DNA of 44,949 bases from Gammaproteobacteria bacterium (GCA_026705345.1 JAPPAV010000098.1:1-44949), one strand, 5' to 3'; positions 7,488-16,362 are shown, counted from the stretch's first letter. The notes: a model not told the origin generated them from the sequence alone. Translations and numbers: made by a program.

Positions 7488-8406
7488 AAAGCCCCTTGCC
7501 CGCCAGCGCTTCGAAGCCGCTCTCGATTCCCTCGTCGAAGAGATCCGCGCGGACAATCACATCCTGGCGGCGATACTCTGCGGCAGCCTGTCCCACGACG
7601 AGGTGTGGGACAAATCGGACATCGATCTCGTGCTCGTCTGCACCGACGACAAGAAGACCAAGACCCACAACGTGGCGCTTGTCGAAGACGACATCAACAT
7701 CCACACCACGGTTCAGCCCCGGGCCGAGTTCCGGCGCCGGCTCGAGGCGTCGGTGCGCAACCTGTTCGGTCACTCGCTGTTTGCCAAGGCGCGCCTGCTC
7801 TACAGCCGCGACCCGTCCATCGACGCGATTTTCGCCGAACTCGGCAAGGTGGGCGCCCGGGACAGCCAGGTCCAGGCCATGCATGCCGCCCAGCATGCCT
7901 TGGCATCCCTCTACAAGGCGCGCAAGTGGTACGAGATCAAGGACGACGATGCCTATACCGCGCTGTGGATCCTGACGACGGCGCGGTCCCTGGCCGAAGT
8001 CGAGGTGGGTCTCCACGGCGAAATCGTGGATCGCGAAGCGCTGGTCGACGCGCTCCGGCTGAACCCGGGCGTGTTCAAGCTGGTCTACACCGACCTCCTG
8101 GAACAAGGGGTCACCCGGGAAGCACTGACCGCCGCACTCGATGCCATCGACGCCTACCTTGAGCCCCGCGCGGAAGAACTGTTCGCGCCGGTGCTCGAGT
8201 ACCTGGACCAGGCCGGCGGCGACCCGCGCGGCGCCCGGGACATCGCGCACTACTTCCGGCGCAACTACGACATGGAGCACATCATCATCGCCTGCGAGTG
8301 GCTGTCGGACATCGGCGTCATCGAGAAGGCGTCCACGCCCGTCAAACTGACCACCCGCAGCCAGATCGACGTGGAGGAACTCGCGTTTTTCCGCCTGAAG
8401 TGGTGA
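7474..8406 (+). CDS. Nucleotidyltransferase-domain protein
   Basis: A 310-residue protein whose first third is a DNA polymerase beta-type nucleotidyltransferase: CG37-S38-LSHDEVWDKSD49-I-D51 is the G-S-x(n)-D-x-D active-site signature, and a later acidic EDDIN segment could supply the third carboxylate. The rest (about 110-310) is predicted all-helical, without a motif I recognise. The ATG at 7474 lies within the last codons of the PIN toxin in another frame, so translation is probably coupled and a third role in the toxin module is plausible, for example nucleotidylating a toxin or RNA. That role is inference. A house-keeping nucleotide transferase that merely lies downstream is the alternative. 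Confidence 0.78.
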   Translation: MTRARKPLARQRFEAALDSLVEEIRADNHILAAILCGSLSHDEVWDKSDIDLVLVCTDDKKTKTHNVALVEDDINIHTTVQPRAEFRRRLEASVRNLFGHSLFAKARLLYSRDPSIDAIFAELGKVGARDSQVQAMHAAQHALASLYKARKWYEIKDDDAYTALWILTTARSLAEVEVGLHGEIVDREALVDALRLNPGVFKLVYTDLLEQGVTREALTAALDAIDAYLEPRAEELFAPVLEYLDQAGGDPRGARDIAHYFRRNYDMEHIIIACEWLSDIGVIEKASTPVKLTTRSQIDVEELAFFRLKW

Positions 8407-8474
8407 TGCCGCCCTAGGCCGTCCGCCAAGCCGGATGCCCCGACCCGGTCGGCTTCGTTCGATGAACTGCTGCT

Positions 8475-8603
8475 CTAGCCTCGTGCCGGTTCGATTCGGA
8501 AACGACCGCGATGGCCGATCCGGTAGGTCTCGAAGTCGTCGTGGTCGATGGTGTACTTGAGATCCGGTCGAAGACGCCAGCTATAGACTTCGGTCTTGTT
8601 CAT
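8475..8603 (-). pseudogene. Ribbon-helix-helix antitoxin remnant
   Basis: On the minus strand an ATG at 8601-8603 gives a 42-residue frame. Its start, [16 protein letters not shown], resembles the first strand of short RHH (CopG/HicB-tail-like) antitoxins, normally followed by about 30 helical residues. Here the following sequence ([12 protein letters not shown] and on) does not continue the fold, so the gene looks truncated or recombined. It lies antisense to the upstream extension of uvrA, which argues against that extension being translated. Similarity is judged from memory of the family. Confidence 0.42.
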
Positions 8604-8621
8604 GCACTGCAACGTAGTGCA
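8603..8621. promoter_or_regulatory. Inverted repeat at the start of the RHH remnant
   Basis: TGCACT-GCAACGT-AGTGCA is a perfect 6-bp-arm inverted repeat next to the ATG of the decayed antitoxin, where an autoregulatory operator would sit. It also lies about 100 bases before uvrA. It does not match a LexA box. Confidence 0.3.
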
Positions 8622-8723
8622 CGAGAGTCGCGTTTGCGAGTGCTACCGGCGGCTGCCGTGGAAGAGACCCGATCAATTGCTTACGATGAACCGACTCCGC
8701 GAGAAGCAGTGACCGAGGAGGCC

Positions 8724-11660
8724 ATGTCCCGACCGAAACAAGCCCGTCGCGCTGCCGCGAAACCGACAGCCGAATCGCGCAAGCCGAAGCGCCCGGCGAT
8801 CCGCACGACCATAGACGTACAAGGCGCACGGGTCCACAACCTAAAGAACATCTCGGTGGAACTTCCACGGGATCAGCTCACCGTGGTTACGGGCCTGTCC
8901 GGTTCCGGCAAGTCTTCGCTGGCCTTCGACACCATCTACGCCGAAGGCCAGCGGCGGTACATGGAGTCGCTCTCGACCTACGCCAAACGCTTCATTGCCC
9001 AGGTGGAGAAACCGGACGTCGACTTCGTCTACGGCTTGTCGCCCGTGGTCTCCATCGAGCAGAAGACCATTGCCCGCAACCCGCGCTCGACGGTCGGGAC
9101 GCTCACCGACGTGTCGAGCTATCTGAACCTGCTGTTCGCGACGATCGGCGACGCGCACTGCCCGTACACCGGCGAGCCAACGCCGGTGAAGACGGGTTCG
9201 CAGATCCTCGAATCGATCCTCGCGCTGCCGGAGAACGCGGAGGTCGAGTTGCGGGCGCCGATATTCCAGGTCTACGGCGAGGATCCCGAGTTCATCTTCA
9301 ACGAGGTGCGCAAACTCGGCTGCCGGTACGTCGAAATCGGCGCCGAACGTATCGACCTCACCGAGAACGTTCCGGAAGCGCTCCCCGGCGATCCCAAGCT
9401 GACCGCCGTGGTCGACCGGCTCGTTCTCGTTCCCGGTGTCGAAAAGCAGCTGAAGGCCGCCATCGAACACGCCCTACGGGTAGGGGACAGCCTGATGTCC
9501 GCGGCAGTGGTCGGCGGGACGACCAAGACCGTGGCCCGGGAGTTCGCGAAGACCTTCGGCAGTCCGACCCATGCCCTTGTCTACGGCGACATCATCCCGG
9601 ATTTCTTCATGTTCAATAATCCGGAGAGTGCGTGCCGCACCTGCGGCGGCGTCGGCACAGACAAGCAGACCCACCAGGATCTGCTCATCACCAACCCGGA
9701 ACGCAGCATCCGCGACGGCTGCTTCCTGCGCGACGCGTTGAACTACCGGCCGGACAACCATCGCGGCTACACGATCTATTCGCTCGGCGAGAAGTACGGG
9801 TTCGATCTCGATACGCCTTGGCAGGAACTAAGCGAGGAAGCCCGGGACGTCATTCTGCACGGCACCCGCGGGGAGCCCCTTCAGCTACAAATACCGCCGG
9901 ACGCCAAGGTGCGCAAGGAAGGCTGGCTGCGCTGGCAGTGGCCATTTCCGGGGATCGCCGGGGGCATCGAGCGCAACTACCGCCGGTACCGGCAGCAGGA
10001 CGTCGCCAACTCCGGCATGGAAGCCTGGCTCGACCGCGTCATGGTCGAACACATCTGTCCCGACTGCCACGGCTCTCGGCTACGCGCGACACGGCTTGGG
10101 TTCGAAATCGCCGGGCGCAACATCGAGCAGTTCGGCGGTATGAACTTCGATGAACTCAGGCCGTTCCTGGACACCATAGAGCCCACCGGACCCAGGGCGG
10201 AGGCGGGTCGGCAGATCGTCCGCGAGATCGCAAGGCGCATCGATCTGCTGCTCGGCATCGGGCTCGACTACCTGAACTTCAACCGCGCCTCGGGAACACT
10301 CTCTGGCGGCGAAGCCCAGCGCATCCGTCTTTCCACGCAGATTGGCTCCGGGTTGATGGGCATGCTCTACGTGCTGGACGAGCCATCCATCGGTCTGCAT
10401 CCGAAGGACAACGTGAAGATGATCGACACGCTGCGTCGCTTGAGGGATCTCGGCAACACGGTCATCGTGGTCGAGCACGACGAGGACACCATTCGAGCCG
10501 CCGATCACCTGCTGGAACTGGGACCGGGGCCGGGCATCCACGGTGGCCAGGTCGTGGTCGCGGGCACGCTCGACGAGATTCTTCGCTGTCCCGAGTCCCC
10601 CACCGGCCAGTATCTCTCGGGCAAGCAGCGAATCGAGACACCTTCCGAACGGCGGGAGATCAATGGCAAGTCCTTGTTCGTCCGGGGCGCCCGGGAGAAC
10701 AACCTGAAGGCCGTCGACGTGGAGATTCCGCTCGGCCAGTTCATCTGCGTCAGCGGCGCATCGGGATCGGGCAAGTCGACACTGATCAACGAAATCCTCT
10801 ACAAGGAACTGTGGAAGCGGCTGGTGGACTCGCGCTCGCTCTCCGGCGCCCACGACGCGCTCGAAGGCGTCGACCACCTGACCCGGGTGATCAACATCGA
10901 CCAGTCGCCCATTGGCCGCAACAGCCGCTCGAATCCCTCCACCTACGTCGGCTTCTACGACCAGATCCGCACGCTCTTCTCGAAAACGGAACTCGCCACG
11001 GCGCGGGGGTACAAGCCGGGCCGGTTCAGCTTCAACGTCAAGGGCGGTCGCTGCGAGGAATGCCAGGGCGAGGGCGTGATTGCCACCAAGCTCTACTTCA
11101 TGCCCGACGTGGAGGTGGTTTGCGGTGCCTGCAAGGGCCAGCGTTTCAACGCCGAGACCCTGGAGGTCACGCACAATGGGAAGACCATCGCCGACGTGCT
11201 CGACATGTCCATCGAGGAAGGCGTCGCCTTCTTCGAGGATCGCCCGGGGATCGGCCGCAAGGTCAGGGTCCTGGACGACCTGGGCCTCGGCTACCTGACC
11301 CTGGGCCAGTCGGCGACGACGCTATCTGGCGGCGAAGCGCAGCGCATCAAGCTCGCGACGGAGCTGTCAAAGCTCCAGCGTCGCGGCCACGTGCTCTACA
11401 TTCTCGACGAACCGACGACCGGGTTGCACCTAGCGGACATCTCGAAGCTCCTTGACTGCCTGCACCGGTTGGTGGACGCCGGCCACACGGTGCTGGTGAT
11501 CGAACACCACCTGGACGTCATCAAGACCGCGGACCACGTCATCGACCTGGGACCGGAAGGTGGGCGCGGCGGCGGCGAGGTCGTCGCCGTCGGCACACCG
11601 GAAGCCATTGCCGCATGCCCCGAGTCGCATACGGGGCGCTATCTGCAACCGCACCTGTAG
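8724..11660 (+). CDS. uvrA: UvrABC system protein A (excinuclease ATPase)
   Basis: UvrA, the damage-sensing ATPase dimer of nucleotide excision repair, about 978 residues from the ATG at 8724. The frame stays open to 8511, but the chosen ATG follows AGGAGG and the family normally starts just before the motif seen here as [13 protein letters not shown]. Two ABC ATPase modules are present: GLSGSGK63SS and GASGSGK684ST as Walker A, and two LSGGEAQRI signatures. Zinc-binding pairs include CRTC, CPDC, CEEC and CGAC. A Lys/Arg/Ala-rich tail of about 30 residues precedes the core. The stop codon TAG lies inside a GTAGGGG hairpin repeat. Confidence 0.97.
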   Translation: MSRPKQARRAAAKPTAESRKPKRPAIRTTIDVQGARVHNLKNISVELPRDQLTVVTGLSGSGKSSLAFDTIYAEGQRRYMESLSTYAKRFIAQVEKPDVDFVYGLSPVVSIEQKTIARNPRSTVGTLTDVSSYLNLLFATIGDAHCPYTGEPTPVKTGSQILESILALPENAEVELRAPIFQVYGEDPEFIFNEVRKLGCRYVEIGAERIDLTENVPEALPGDPKLTAVVDRLVLVPGVEKQLKAAIEHALRVGDSLMSAAVVGGTTKTVAREFAKTFGSPTHALVYGDIIPDFFMFNNPESACRTCGGVGTDKQTHQDLLITNPERSIRDGCFLRDALNYRPDNHRGYTIYSLGEKYGFDLDTPWQELSEEARDVILHGTRGEPLQLQIPPDAKVRKEGWLRWQWPFPGIAGGIERNYRRYRQQDVANSGMEAWLDRVMVEHICPDCHGSRLRATRLGFEIAGRNIEQFGGMNFDELRPFLDTIEPTGPRAEAGRQIVREIARRIDLLLGIGLDYLNFNRASGTLSGGEAQRIRLSTQIGSGLMGMLYVLDEPSIGLHPKDNVKMIDTLRRLRDLGNTVIVVEHDEDTIRAADHLLELGPGPGIHGGQVVVAGTLDEILRCPESPTGQYLSGKQRIETPSERREINGKSLFVRGARENNLKAVDVEIPLGQFICVSGASGSGKSTLINEILYKELWKRLVDSRSLSGAHDALEGVDHLTRVINIDQSPIGRNSRSNPSTYVGFYDQIRTLFSKTELATARGYKPGRFSFNVKGGRCEECQGEGVIATKLYFMPDVEVVCGACKGQRFNAETLEVTHNGKTIADVLDMSIEEGVAFFEDRPGIGRKVRVLDDLGLGYLTLGQSATTLSGGEAQRIKLATELSKLQRRGHVLYILDEPTTGLHLADISKLLDCLHRLVDAGHTVLVIEHHLDVIKTADHVIDLGPEGGRGGGEVVAVGTPEAIAACPESHTGRYLQPHL

Positions 11661-11720
11661 GGGCGACCCTAACGCGCCCGTAGGGCGCGCGGTCGCCCGC
11701 TCGACCCTGGTGGTCGCCCG
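11657..11720. repeat. GTAGGGG hairpin repeat, expanded copy
   Basis: The stem GGGCGACC...GGTCGCCC is the same as copy 1, but the 5-base loop is replaced by a longer loop containing its own hairpin, GCGCCC-GTA-GGGCGC. A shorter CGACC-CTGGT-GGTCG hairpin follows. The first GTAG provides the uvrA stop codon; the structure may also act as terminator for uvrA and the convergent higA. Confidence 0.75.
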
Positions 11721-11723
11721 CGC

Positions 11724-12035
11724 CTACCGGGCATGTCCCGCTTGGGCAGCTTGCAGGGGACGGATGCCTTTCAATGCTTTGGCGGCGGCCTGTTCCGCAA
11801 CGGCGAGTTCGTAGCGGTCCTGAAGATTCATCCAGCTCTGGGCATCGGTATTGAAGTACTTGGCTAGCCTAAGAGCGGTCTCCGCAGTGATCCCGCGTCG
11901 TTGGCGAACAATTTCGCTGATTCGGGCTGGCGTTACGCCGATAGCCTTCGCAAGGGCCGTGGCCGACAGTGCGAAGGGTTCCATGAACTCTGCTTGGAGG
12001 ACTTCGCCGGGGTGTACCGGATCCAATCGTGTCAT
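11724..12035 (-). CDS. higA: HigA-type antitoxin (XRE helix-turn-helix)
   Basis: A 103-residue HigA/VapI-family antitoxin. RLDPVHPGEVLQAEFMEP is the family's N-terminal signature, followed by a helix-turn-helix (about residues 22-60) with TPARISEIVRQRRGITAETA and the dimer segment AKYFNTDAQSWMNLQ. It binds and silences the HigB-type toxin encoded 12 bases upstream and represses the shared promoter. The order toxin-first is typical of higBA and supports the call. A C-terminal Ala/Lys-rich tail of about 20 residues is unremarkable. Confidence 0.9.
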   Translation of the reverse strand: MTRLDPVHPGEVLQAEFMEPFALSATALAKAIGVTPARISEIVRQRRGITAETALRLAKYFNTDAQSWMNLQDRYELAVAEQAAAKALKGIRPLQAAQAGHAR

Positions 12036-12047
12036 CTGTCGATCTCC

Positions 12048-12326
12048 TCAGTGATAGTCGACAATCTCTGCGTCGTAGGCCTCCCCGTCATCGAACCGGA
12101 AACACAGTCGCCATCGGTCGTTGATGCGGATGCTGTATGAACCAGCGCGGTCTCCCTTGAGTGCTTCGAGTCGGTTGCCCGGAGGAACGCGAAGGAAGTC
12201 CAGGGTTGCTGCTGCGTCTACCTGGGCCAGCTTCCGTTGGGCGACTCGTTCGAATGCTGCAAAGCGACGCACGCGGTATCCCGCCGCAAGCCGTTCGGTG
12301 TCACTACATCGAAAACTCCGAATCAC
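12048..12326 (-). CDS. higB: HigB-type toxin (RelE superfamily)
   Basis: A 92-residue toxin starting at GTG 12324-12326 as M(V)IRSFRCSDTERL, the usual HigB opening. The frame continues upstream as far as 12446, but that part lacks family similarity. Conserved pieces are RKLAQVDAA, FLRVPPGNRLEALKGDRAGSYSIRIN and WRLCFRF near the C-terminus, which form the RelE-like fold that cuts mRNA in the ribosome. It is followed by its antitoxin gene 12 bases downstream. No inactivating change is seen. Confidence 0.87.
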   Translation of the reverse strand: MIRSFRCSDTERLAAGYRVRRFAAFERVAQRKLAQVDAAATLDFLRVPPGNRLEALKGDRAGSYSIRINDRWRLCFRFDDGEAYDAEIVDYH

Positions 12327-12343
12327 TCGACGATCATATCGGA

Positions 12344-12358
12344 TATCGAAACGCGATA
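12344..12358. promoter_or_regulatory. Possible HigA operator
   Basis: TATCG-AAACG-CGATA is an inverted repeat with perfect 5-base arms, 17 bases upstream of the higB start. The position fits autoregulation by the HigA-like protein, but short palindromes are common, so this is tentative. Confidence 0.35.
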
Positions 12359-12463
12359 CGATGGGTGTCGTGGCATCGGCATATGGCCTCGCGCGGGGAT
12401 CCCTTTGGGGGCGGCGGCGCCGTCGCAACGGTTTGGTGTGGGACACGTTGGAAGTGTTGGAAC

Positions 12464-12489
12464 GGACGGGACGAGCCCGTCCCCTACGG
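12464..12489. repeat. GTAGGGG/CTTGT hairpin repeat, inverted copy at a gene end
   Basis: Stem GGACGGG, loop ACGAG, stem CCCGTCC, then CCTACGG. On the minus strand it reads GTAGGGGACGGG-CTCGT-CCCGTCC, and its GTAG supplies the TAG stop of the PhyH gene that ends at 12484. Confidence 0.75.
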
Positions 12490-13269
12490 CGGGACCACGT
12501 TTCCGTCGCGCGTGATCGGGATGTTGTCCGCCTTGAAAGTACTGCGCTGTTCGATGTCGATGCAGTCCACCGACCGGTAGGCGTTGATCAATCCGATCTT
12601 GCTCACCACGGTGTAGTTGGAATTCGCCCGGTGCATCACGCACGGATGGAAGATCAGCACATCGCCCGGATGGAACTCGGGGGTCACGATACGCGGTTCG
12701 TACTTCTCGAAGCCCACAATGAACCGTTTCCTGACGGGCCAGCCGGGCATCTCGACGTAGCCGCGCTCGAACAACCCGTCGCGGTGACTGCCCGGGACCA
12801 GCGACGTGCCGCCCGTATCGGGTCCCATCTCACCCAGGTAGGTGAGCGCGGAAGACAGCTTGTAGTTCGACAACGGGATGTAGTCGGGCGCGTCCTGGTG
12901 CCAGCCCTGGAAGTCGAAGTTCATCATCGCGGGCTTGACGACCGTCGCGGACTGGAACGCGTCGATGTCGTTGTCGTAAAGCTCGCAGAAAACCGTCGCC
13001 AGCCGCGGGTTGCGCATGTGGACGTCGAGGCGGGGGTGCCGAAGGAAGATGTCGTTGTAGTAGTAGACCCGGTTGGGGTTCAGCGCGTCGCCCGGCGCTT
13101 TGGTCCACGGATCGAAGCCGACGCCCCGCATACCGCGCTTCGCGCTACGAAGAATCTCGGAGGTTGCCTCGCGAAGCTCGTTGACTTCGGTGACGTCGAA
13201 GAAATCCCGGAGGATCAGGAAGCCGTCGCGCTCGAAACTCTCGATCTCACTCTTGTCGAGAAGACCCAT
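12484..13269 (-). CDS. PhyH family oxygenase
   Basis: A protein of about 261 residues taken from the ATG at 13267-13269 (MGLLDKSEIESFERDGFLIL, the usual first helix and strand). The open frame reaches 13401 but that extension overlaps the upstream PhyH gene. Metal ligands are H124-Q-D126 and distal H213 in VMHRANSNYT; SLVPGSHRDGLFE is the conserved loop. It lies 19 bases after the next PhyH gene on the same strand, so the two are probably one transcription unit. Its last codon pair is followed by a TAG that belongs to a hairpin repeat, so the original C-terminus may have been altered by repeat insertion. Confidence 0.88.
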   Translation of the reverse strand: MGLLDKSEIESFERDGFLILRDFFDVTEVNELREATSEILRSAKRGMRGVGFDPWTKAPGDALNPNRVYYYNDIFLRHPRLDVHMRNPRLATVFCELYDNDIDAFQSATVVKPAMMNFDFQGWHQDAPDYIPLSNYKLSSALTYLGEMGPDTGGTSLVPGSHRDGLFERGYVEMPGWPVRKRFIVGFEKYEPRIVTPEFHPGDVLIFHPCVMHRANSNYTVVSKIGLINAYRSVDCIDIEQRSTFKADNIPITRDGNVVPP

Positions 13270-13288
13270 GCTGGGCGGCAGGACCGTT

Positions 13289-14524
13289 CTAGCCGCCGGG
13301 GCTGCCGTGCTTCCGTTCTCCGCTACCGCCCATTCGCTTGGCGGCCGCTCGACGTTCGCTGCCCAACGGATGCATGACGCCCGCTCCCGGCGGCCAGACA
13401 CCGGGTTCCGCCTTGATGTGCCGGCACAGGTGCTTGCCGTGTGGCGTCAGCGTCTCCCATATCTCGTGGGGCATCGTTTTCTTGTGCTGCGAGCCGAGCC
13501 ACGGTGCCCCGTACTCGACGTTGGGAAGAGAGCGGATTTCGCGGCTTAAGTTCGGCGTTGCGCCGTGCCAGGCGCGGTTGTCGCGGATGACGCCGGCGCC
13601 GGCGGGCGCCCCGACCAGGGTCGACAGCCGCATCCAATCGGGTTCGTCCTCCGGCGGTGGCGGACGCATCTGCCAGGTATGGGAGCCGAGTATCTGGCGG
13701 ATCGGCCCGTTCTCCCAGGTGAGATCGCACATGGCGAAGTTGATGGTCACCACCGCCGGGCAGAAGTCGATGATCCGTCGCCGGGTGGCGAGATTGAGCT
13801 CGTCCGAGCCTTCCTCGGTCCGAATCTCGATGCCGATGTTCTTCGCCGTCTCCAGGCGTCCCTCGGAGATCTGGTTGGCTTCTTGGACATCGACGTGCAG
13901 GTGCTGGTATTCGACGGCGCCGGGGAGGCAAAGGTCGCCGCCGGCCCCGAGCACCATGTAGTCCATCGAACCGAAGATCTCGGCGAGGATCGGCGTCGTG
14001 TTGGGCAGGTCCACCATGGCGGCCCACTCCTCCTCGTGGAGCATCTGCCGGGACGCGGACGCGGTGCCGTAGCTGTAGCGGTGGGGAAGCCGGCCGCTCT
14101 CGGTCACGTATTTGCGCTTGCCGAGACCCGGCACTTCGAGAATCTGGCGCAGGGCCTTGGCGCTGCCCCGCCGGAACGTCGCCAGGTGTTCTTCGTCGAG
14201 TAGGTCGCGAACCACTACGAAACCGTCGCGGCGAAAGATCCGGGCCGCGCGTTCCACTTGGTCGGGGTTGCAGATTTCGATCCCCTGGATGCCGTTGTTG
14301 CACTTCAGATGGGCGCGAAGTCGCTCCACGTCCGGGTGGTCGTAGACACGCTGACTGGGTGCGCGTGGGTCGGGGACGCCGAATCCGGGCCGACGACCAA
14401 AAGAGGGATTGCCCTCCTCGTCCACGGTTTCGTTGATGGGCGTGTGTTCATCCCAGCCGACGGCGGTGTCGCCGTAGACTTCGAGAGTCTCGAGTTCCTG
14501 GAGTACCAACGACGGTTCGGCCAT
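13289..14524 (-). CDS. PhyH-like oxygenase, long form
   Basis: A 411-residue protein, longer than the usual 260-310 because of about 90 extra N-terminal residues. The metal triad is H210-V-D212 and H320 in AWHGATPNLSREIR, with R331 as the likely 2-oxoglutarate ligand; IRQILGSHTW replaces the common PGSH loop. The N-terminal extension holds an acidic TVDEEGNP stretch and no motif I recognise. It is followed at once by a shorter PhyH gene, suggesting consecutive oxidations or a heteromer. The last 30 residues are rich in Gly, Arg and Lys and may be a poorly ordered tail. Confidence 0.82.
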   Translation of the reverse strand: MAEPSLVLQELETLEVYGDTAVGWDEHTPINETVDEEGNPSFGRRPGFGVPDPRAPSQRVYDHPDVERLRAHLKCNNGIQGIEICNPDQVERAARIFRRDGFVVVRDLLDEEHLATFRRGSAKALRQILEVPGLGKRKYVTESGRLPHRYSYGTASASRQMLHEEEWAAMVDLPNTTPILAEIFGSMDYMVLGAGGDLCLPGAVEYQHLHVDVQEANQISEGRLETAKNIGIEIRTEEGSDELNLATRRRIIDFCPAVVTINFAMCDLTWENGPIRQILGSHTWQMRPPPPEDEPDWMRLSTLVGAPAGAGVIRDNRAWHGATPNLSREIRSLPNVEYGAPWLGSQHKKTMPHEIWETLTPHGKHLCRHIKAEPGVWPPGAGVMHPLGSERRAAAKRMGGSGERKHGSPGG

Positions 14525-14667
14525 GCCTCCTCCTCAGCCGCGAGCCAGCCACCGATAATATTTCAATCCAGCAAGGCGCGCATTGAGTGAGGTGCGTCAA
14601 CGTCGAGCCACGACAGCAGGCACGTTTGCGGCGTAGTATCCAGGCAACTGCCTGGCGGGGACCGACG

Positions 14668-16179
14668 ATGAATCGCGATTCGCGTACTTGGAAATGGGTT
14701 CGCCCGCTAGTCCACCTCCCGATCGCGGCGACCGTGCTCGCGACTTCCGGTTGCGACACGGCGAGTGATCCGGGCGATGCCGAAGCGCCTTCCGCCGATG
14801 ATCATTGGAAGATCGTACAGGCCTACATCGATACCGACACGGCTTGGCATGCGAAGTCCGACGCGATTTATCGGGCGGACGATTCGGACGAAGAAAGGGA
14901 ACGGCGCCTCAAGGAAGAGCGGGGCGAGCATCCCGACATCATGCTCGCGGTCACCGCCGCTAGGGCCATCGTCGACGCGGGGGGCGATCGTGTCCTCGAT
15001 GCCGCCAAGTTCCTGGTGGAGCATCCGCGCAACCTGTCGTCCACGGACGATCAAGACATCGAATTGGGCATGGCGGCGCTCAAGTCGCTGGTCGGGCCCG
15101 ATTGGTCGCTGGTTGAAACGCTAAAAAGGAACCAGGACGAATGGCAGCAGCGATACGACGAGATCAACGACGCCGACGTCCCCGACGAGGAAAAGCGCGA
15201 GCGTCGAGAAGTGCTGGGGGACGTTCCGGAGGATACGGCTGCTGTCGCTGCGGCGCTTTCGATCGTGGAAGTCGCCGGGCACGAGCATGGACCGGAAGCC
15301 GCGGAGTTCCTGATAAAACCGGGGGTTGGCCCGCCGGCACCGGAGTCTGCGCTGATGGCTGCCAAAGCCGTGTCGGAGAACTATCCGGACTACGACAACT
15401 GGGCGAACGTTTTCTCCTGGTTGGACGGCGTGCGCCCGTGGGATACGACCGGTGGCGTCTACGAGTTCATCGCCGAGATGGCGGCCACCGCGACCGATCC
15501 CGTCGATCGCGCCACCGCACGGTACTTCGCGGCGGCGGCATTGATGGACGGCTTGGGCAGGGGTTCGGTCACGCTGGAGAAGCGCGATGACCTGCGTCGA
15601 CGGGCGTTGGAGCATGCGATTGGGTTGAGCGTCGGCGTTGAAGGGGAAGCGTTCGTCAGAGAACTAACCATGGATGGCGAATCGGTGACCAAGACCCTCG
15701 CAGAAACGGAGGCGATGCTGGTTCACGGTATCCGGCATGCAACTGCCGGCGGAATGGTGGCGGACGAGACGGGGCGGCGCTTGGACGGCAGCGAGGAGAA
15801 GCTCTCCGCCTACGCCGGCAAAGTCATCCTGCTGGATTTCTGGGCGACTTGGTGCGGGCCGTGCATAGGAGCCCTTCCGGATCTCCGCGAGTTGGCGGCG
15901 GCGCATCCCAAGGATCGCTTCGAAATCCTCGCGATCAGCGTCGACGAAGAGGCCGAGACGGTGATCGAGTTCATGGAGGAAGAACCCATGCCGTGGGCGC
16001 ATTGGCACATCGGCGCCCAGAGCGAACTTGGCAGGAGCTGGCAGGTCCGCGTCTTCCCGACCTACATGGTTGTTGATGTAGATGGCACGATTCTGAGCCG
16101 CGGTTCGGCACTCGCGGAATCCATGGAGCTGATCGAGCAAGCGCTCGACGGGGGGATTCCGGCGGCGTCGGAGGCTTAG
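14668..16179 (+). CDS. TlpA-type thioredoxin lipoprotein with duplicated N-terminal region
   Basis: About 503 residues from the ATG at 14668. A lipoprotein signal (LPIAATVLATSG-C29) anchors it to a membrane facing the periplasm. Residues about 45-240 contain two diverged copies of a helical unit: TAWHAKSDAIYRADDSDEE and DEWQQRYDEINDADVPDEE start each copy, and DAAKFLVEHP and EAAEFLIKPG end them. The C-terminal 140 residues are a thioredoxin fold with WC396-G-P-C399 and FWATWCGPC, as in TlpA/ResA proteins that reduce disulfides, for example during cytochrome c maturation. The substrate is unknown; the helical region may recruit it. It stands alone. Confidence 0.86.
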   Translation: MNRDSRTWKWVRPLVHLPIAATVLATSGCDTASDPGDAEAPSADDHWKIVQAYIDTDTAWHAKSDAIYRADDSDEERERRLKEERGEHPDIMLAVTAARAIVDAGGDRVLDAAKFLVEHPRNLSSTDDQDIELGMAALKSLVGPDWSLVETLKRNQDEWQQRYDEINDADVPDEEKRERREVLGDVPEDTAAVAAALSIVEVAGHEHGPEAAEFLIKPGVGPPAPESALMAAKAVSENYPDYDNWANVFSWLDGVRPWDTTGGVYEFIAEMAATATDPVDRATARYFAAAALMDGLGRGSVTLEKRDDLRRRALEHAIGLSVGVEGEAFVRELTMDGESVTKTLAETEAMLVHGIRHATAGGMVADETGRRLDGSEEKLSAYAGKVILLDFWATWCGPCIGALPDLRELAAAHPKDRFEILAISVDEEAETVIEFMEEEPMPWAHWHIGAQSELGRSWQVRVFPTYMVVDVDGTILSRGSALAESMELIEQALDGGIPAASEA

Positions 16180-16217
16180 CCTGGCCGACACGAGCGTTGC
16201 CCGTTAGGAGAGGTTTG

Positions 16218-16295
16218 ATGGCCGGAGTCCGCACTGGGGCAACCTATTTGGGACTCTTGTTGTTCGGAATCCTCTTCTTGTGTCCGGTCTGCTGA
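16218..16295 (+). CDS. Possible small hydrophobic peptide (25 aa)
   Basis: A 25-codon frame preceded by a good Shine-Dalgarno (TAGGAGAGG, 5 bases before ATG). The peptide is mostly one hydrophobic stretch (YLGLLLFGILFLCPVC) that could span a membrane. It sits alone in the gap between the TlpA lipoprotein and a serine hydrolase. It may equally be a decayed signal peptide. No family is recognised. Confidence 0.25.
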   Translation: MAGVRTGATYLGLLLFGILFLCPVC

Positions 16296-16362
16296 ACCAA
16301 CCAACCGGAGAGGTGTGCGAAGGCAAGCGGAAACACGAATAACGCGCACCGCGAAAGAGCTT

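Noticed and set aside
8603-8621. Palindrome before uvrA considered as an SOS (LexA) box
   Set aside because: TGCACT/AGTGCA lacks the CTGT-N8-ACAG pattern; it fits the remnant antitoxin's operator position better.
12121-13377. 418-codon plus-strand frame opposite the higB and PhyH region
   Set aside because: It spans three features on the other strand and has the composition of an antisense shadow; the minus-strand genes have family motifs.
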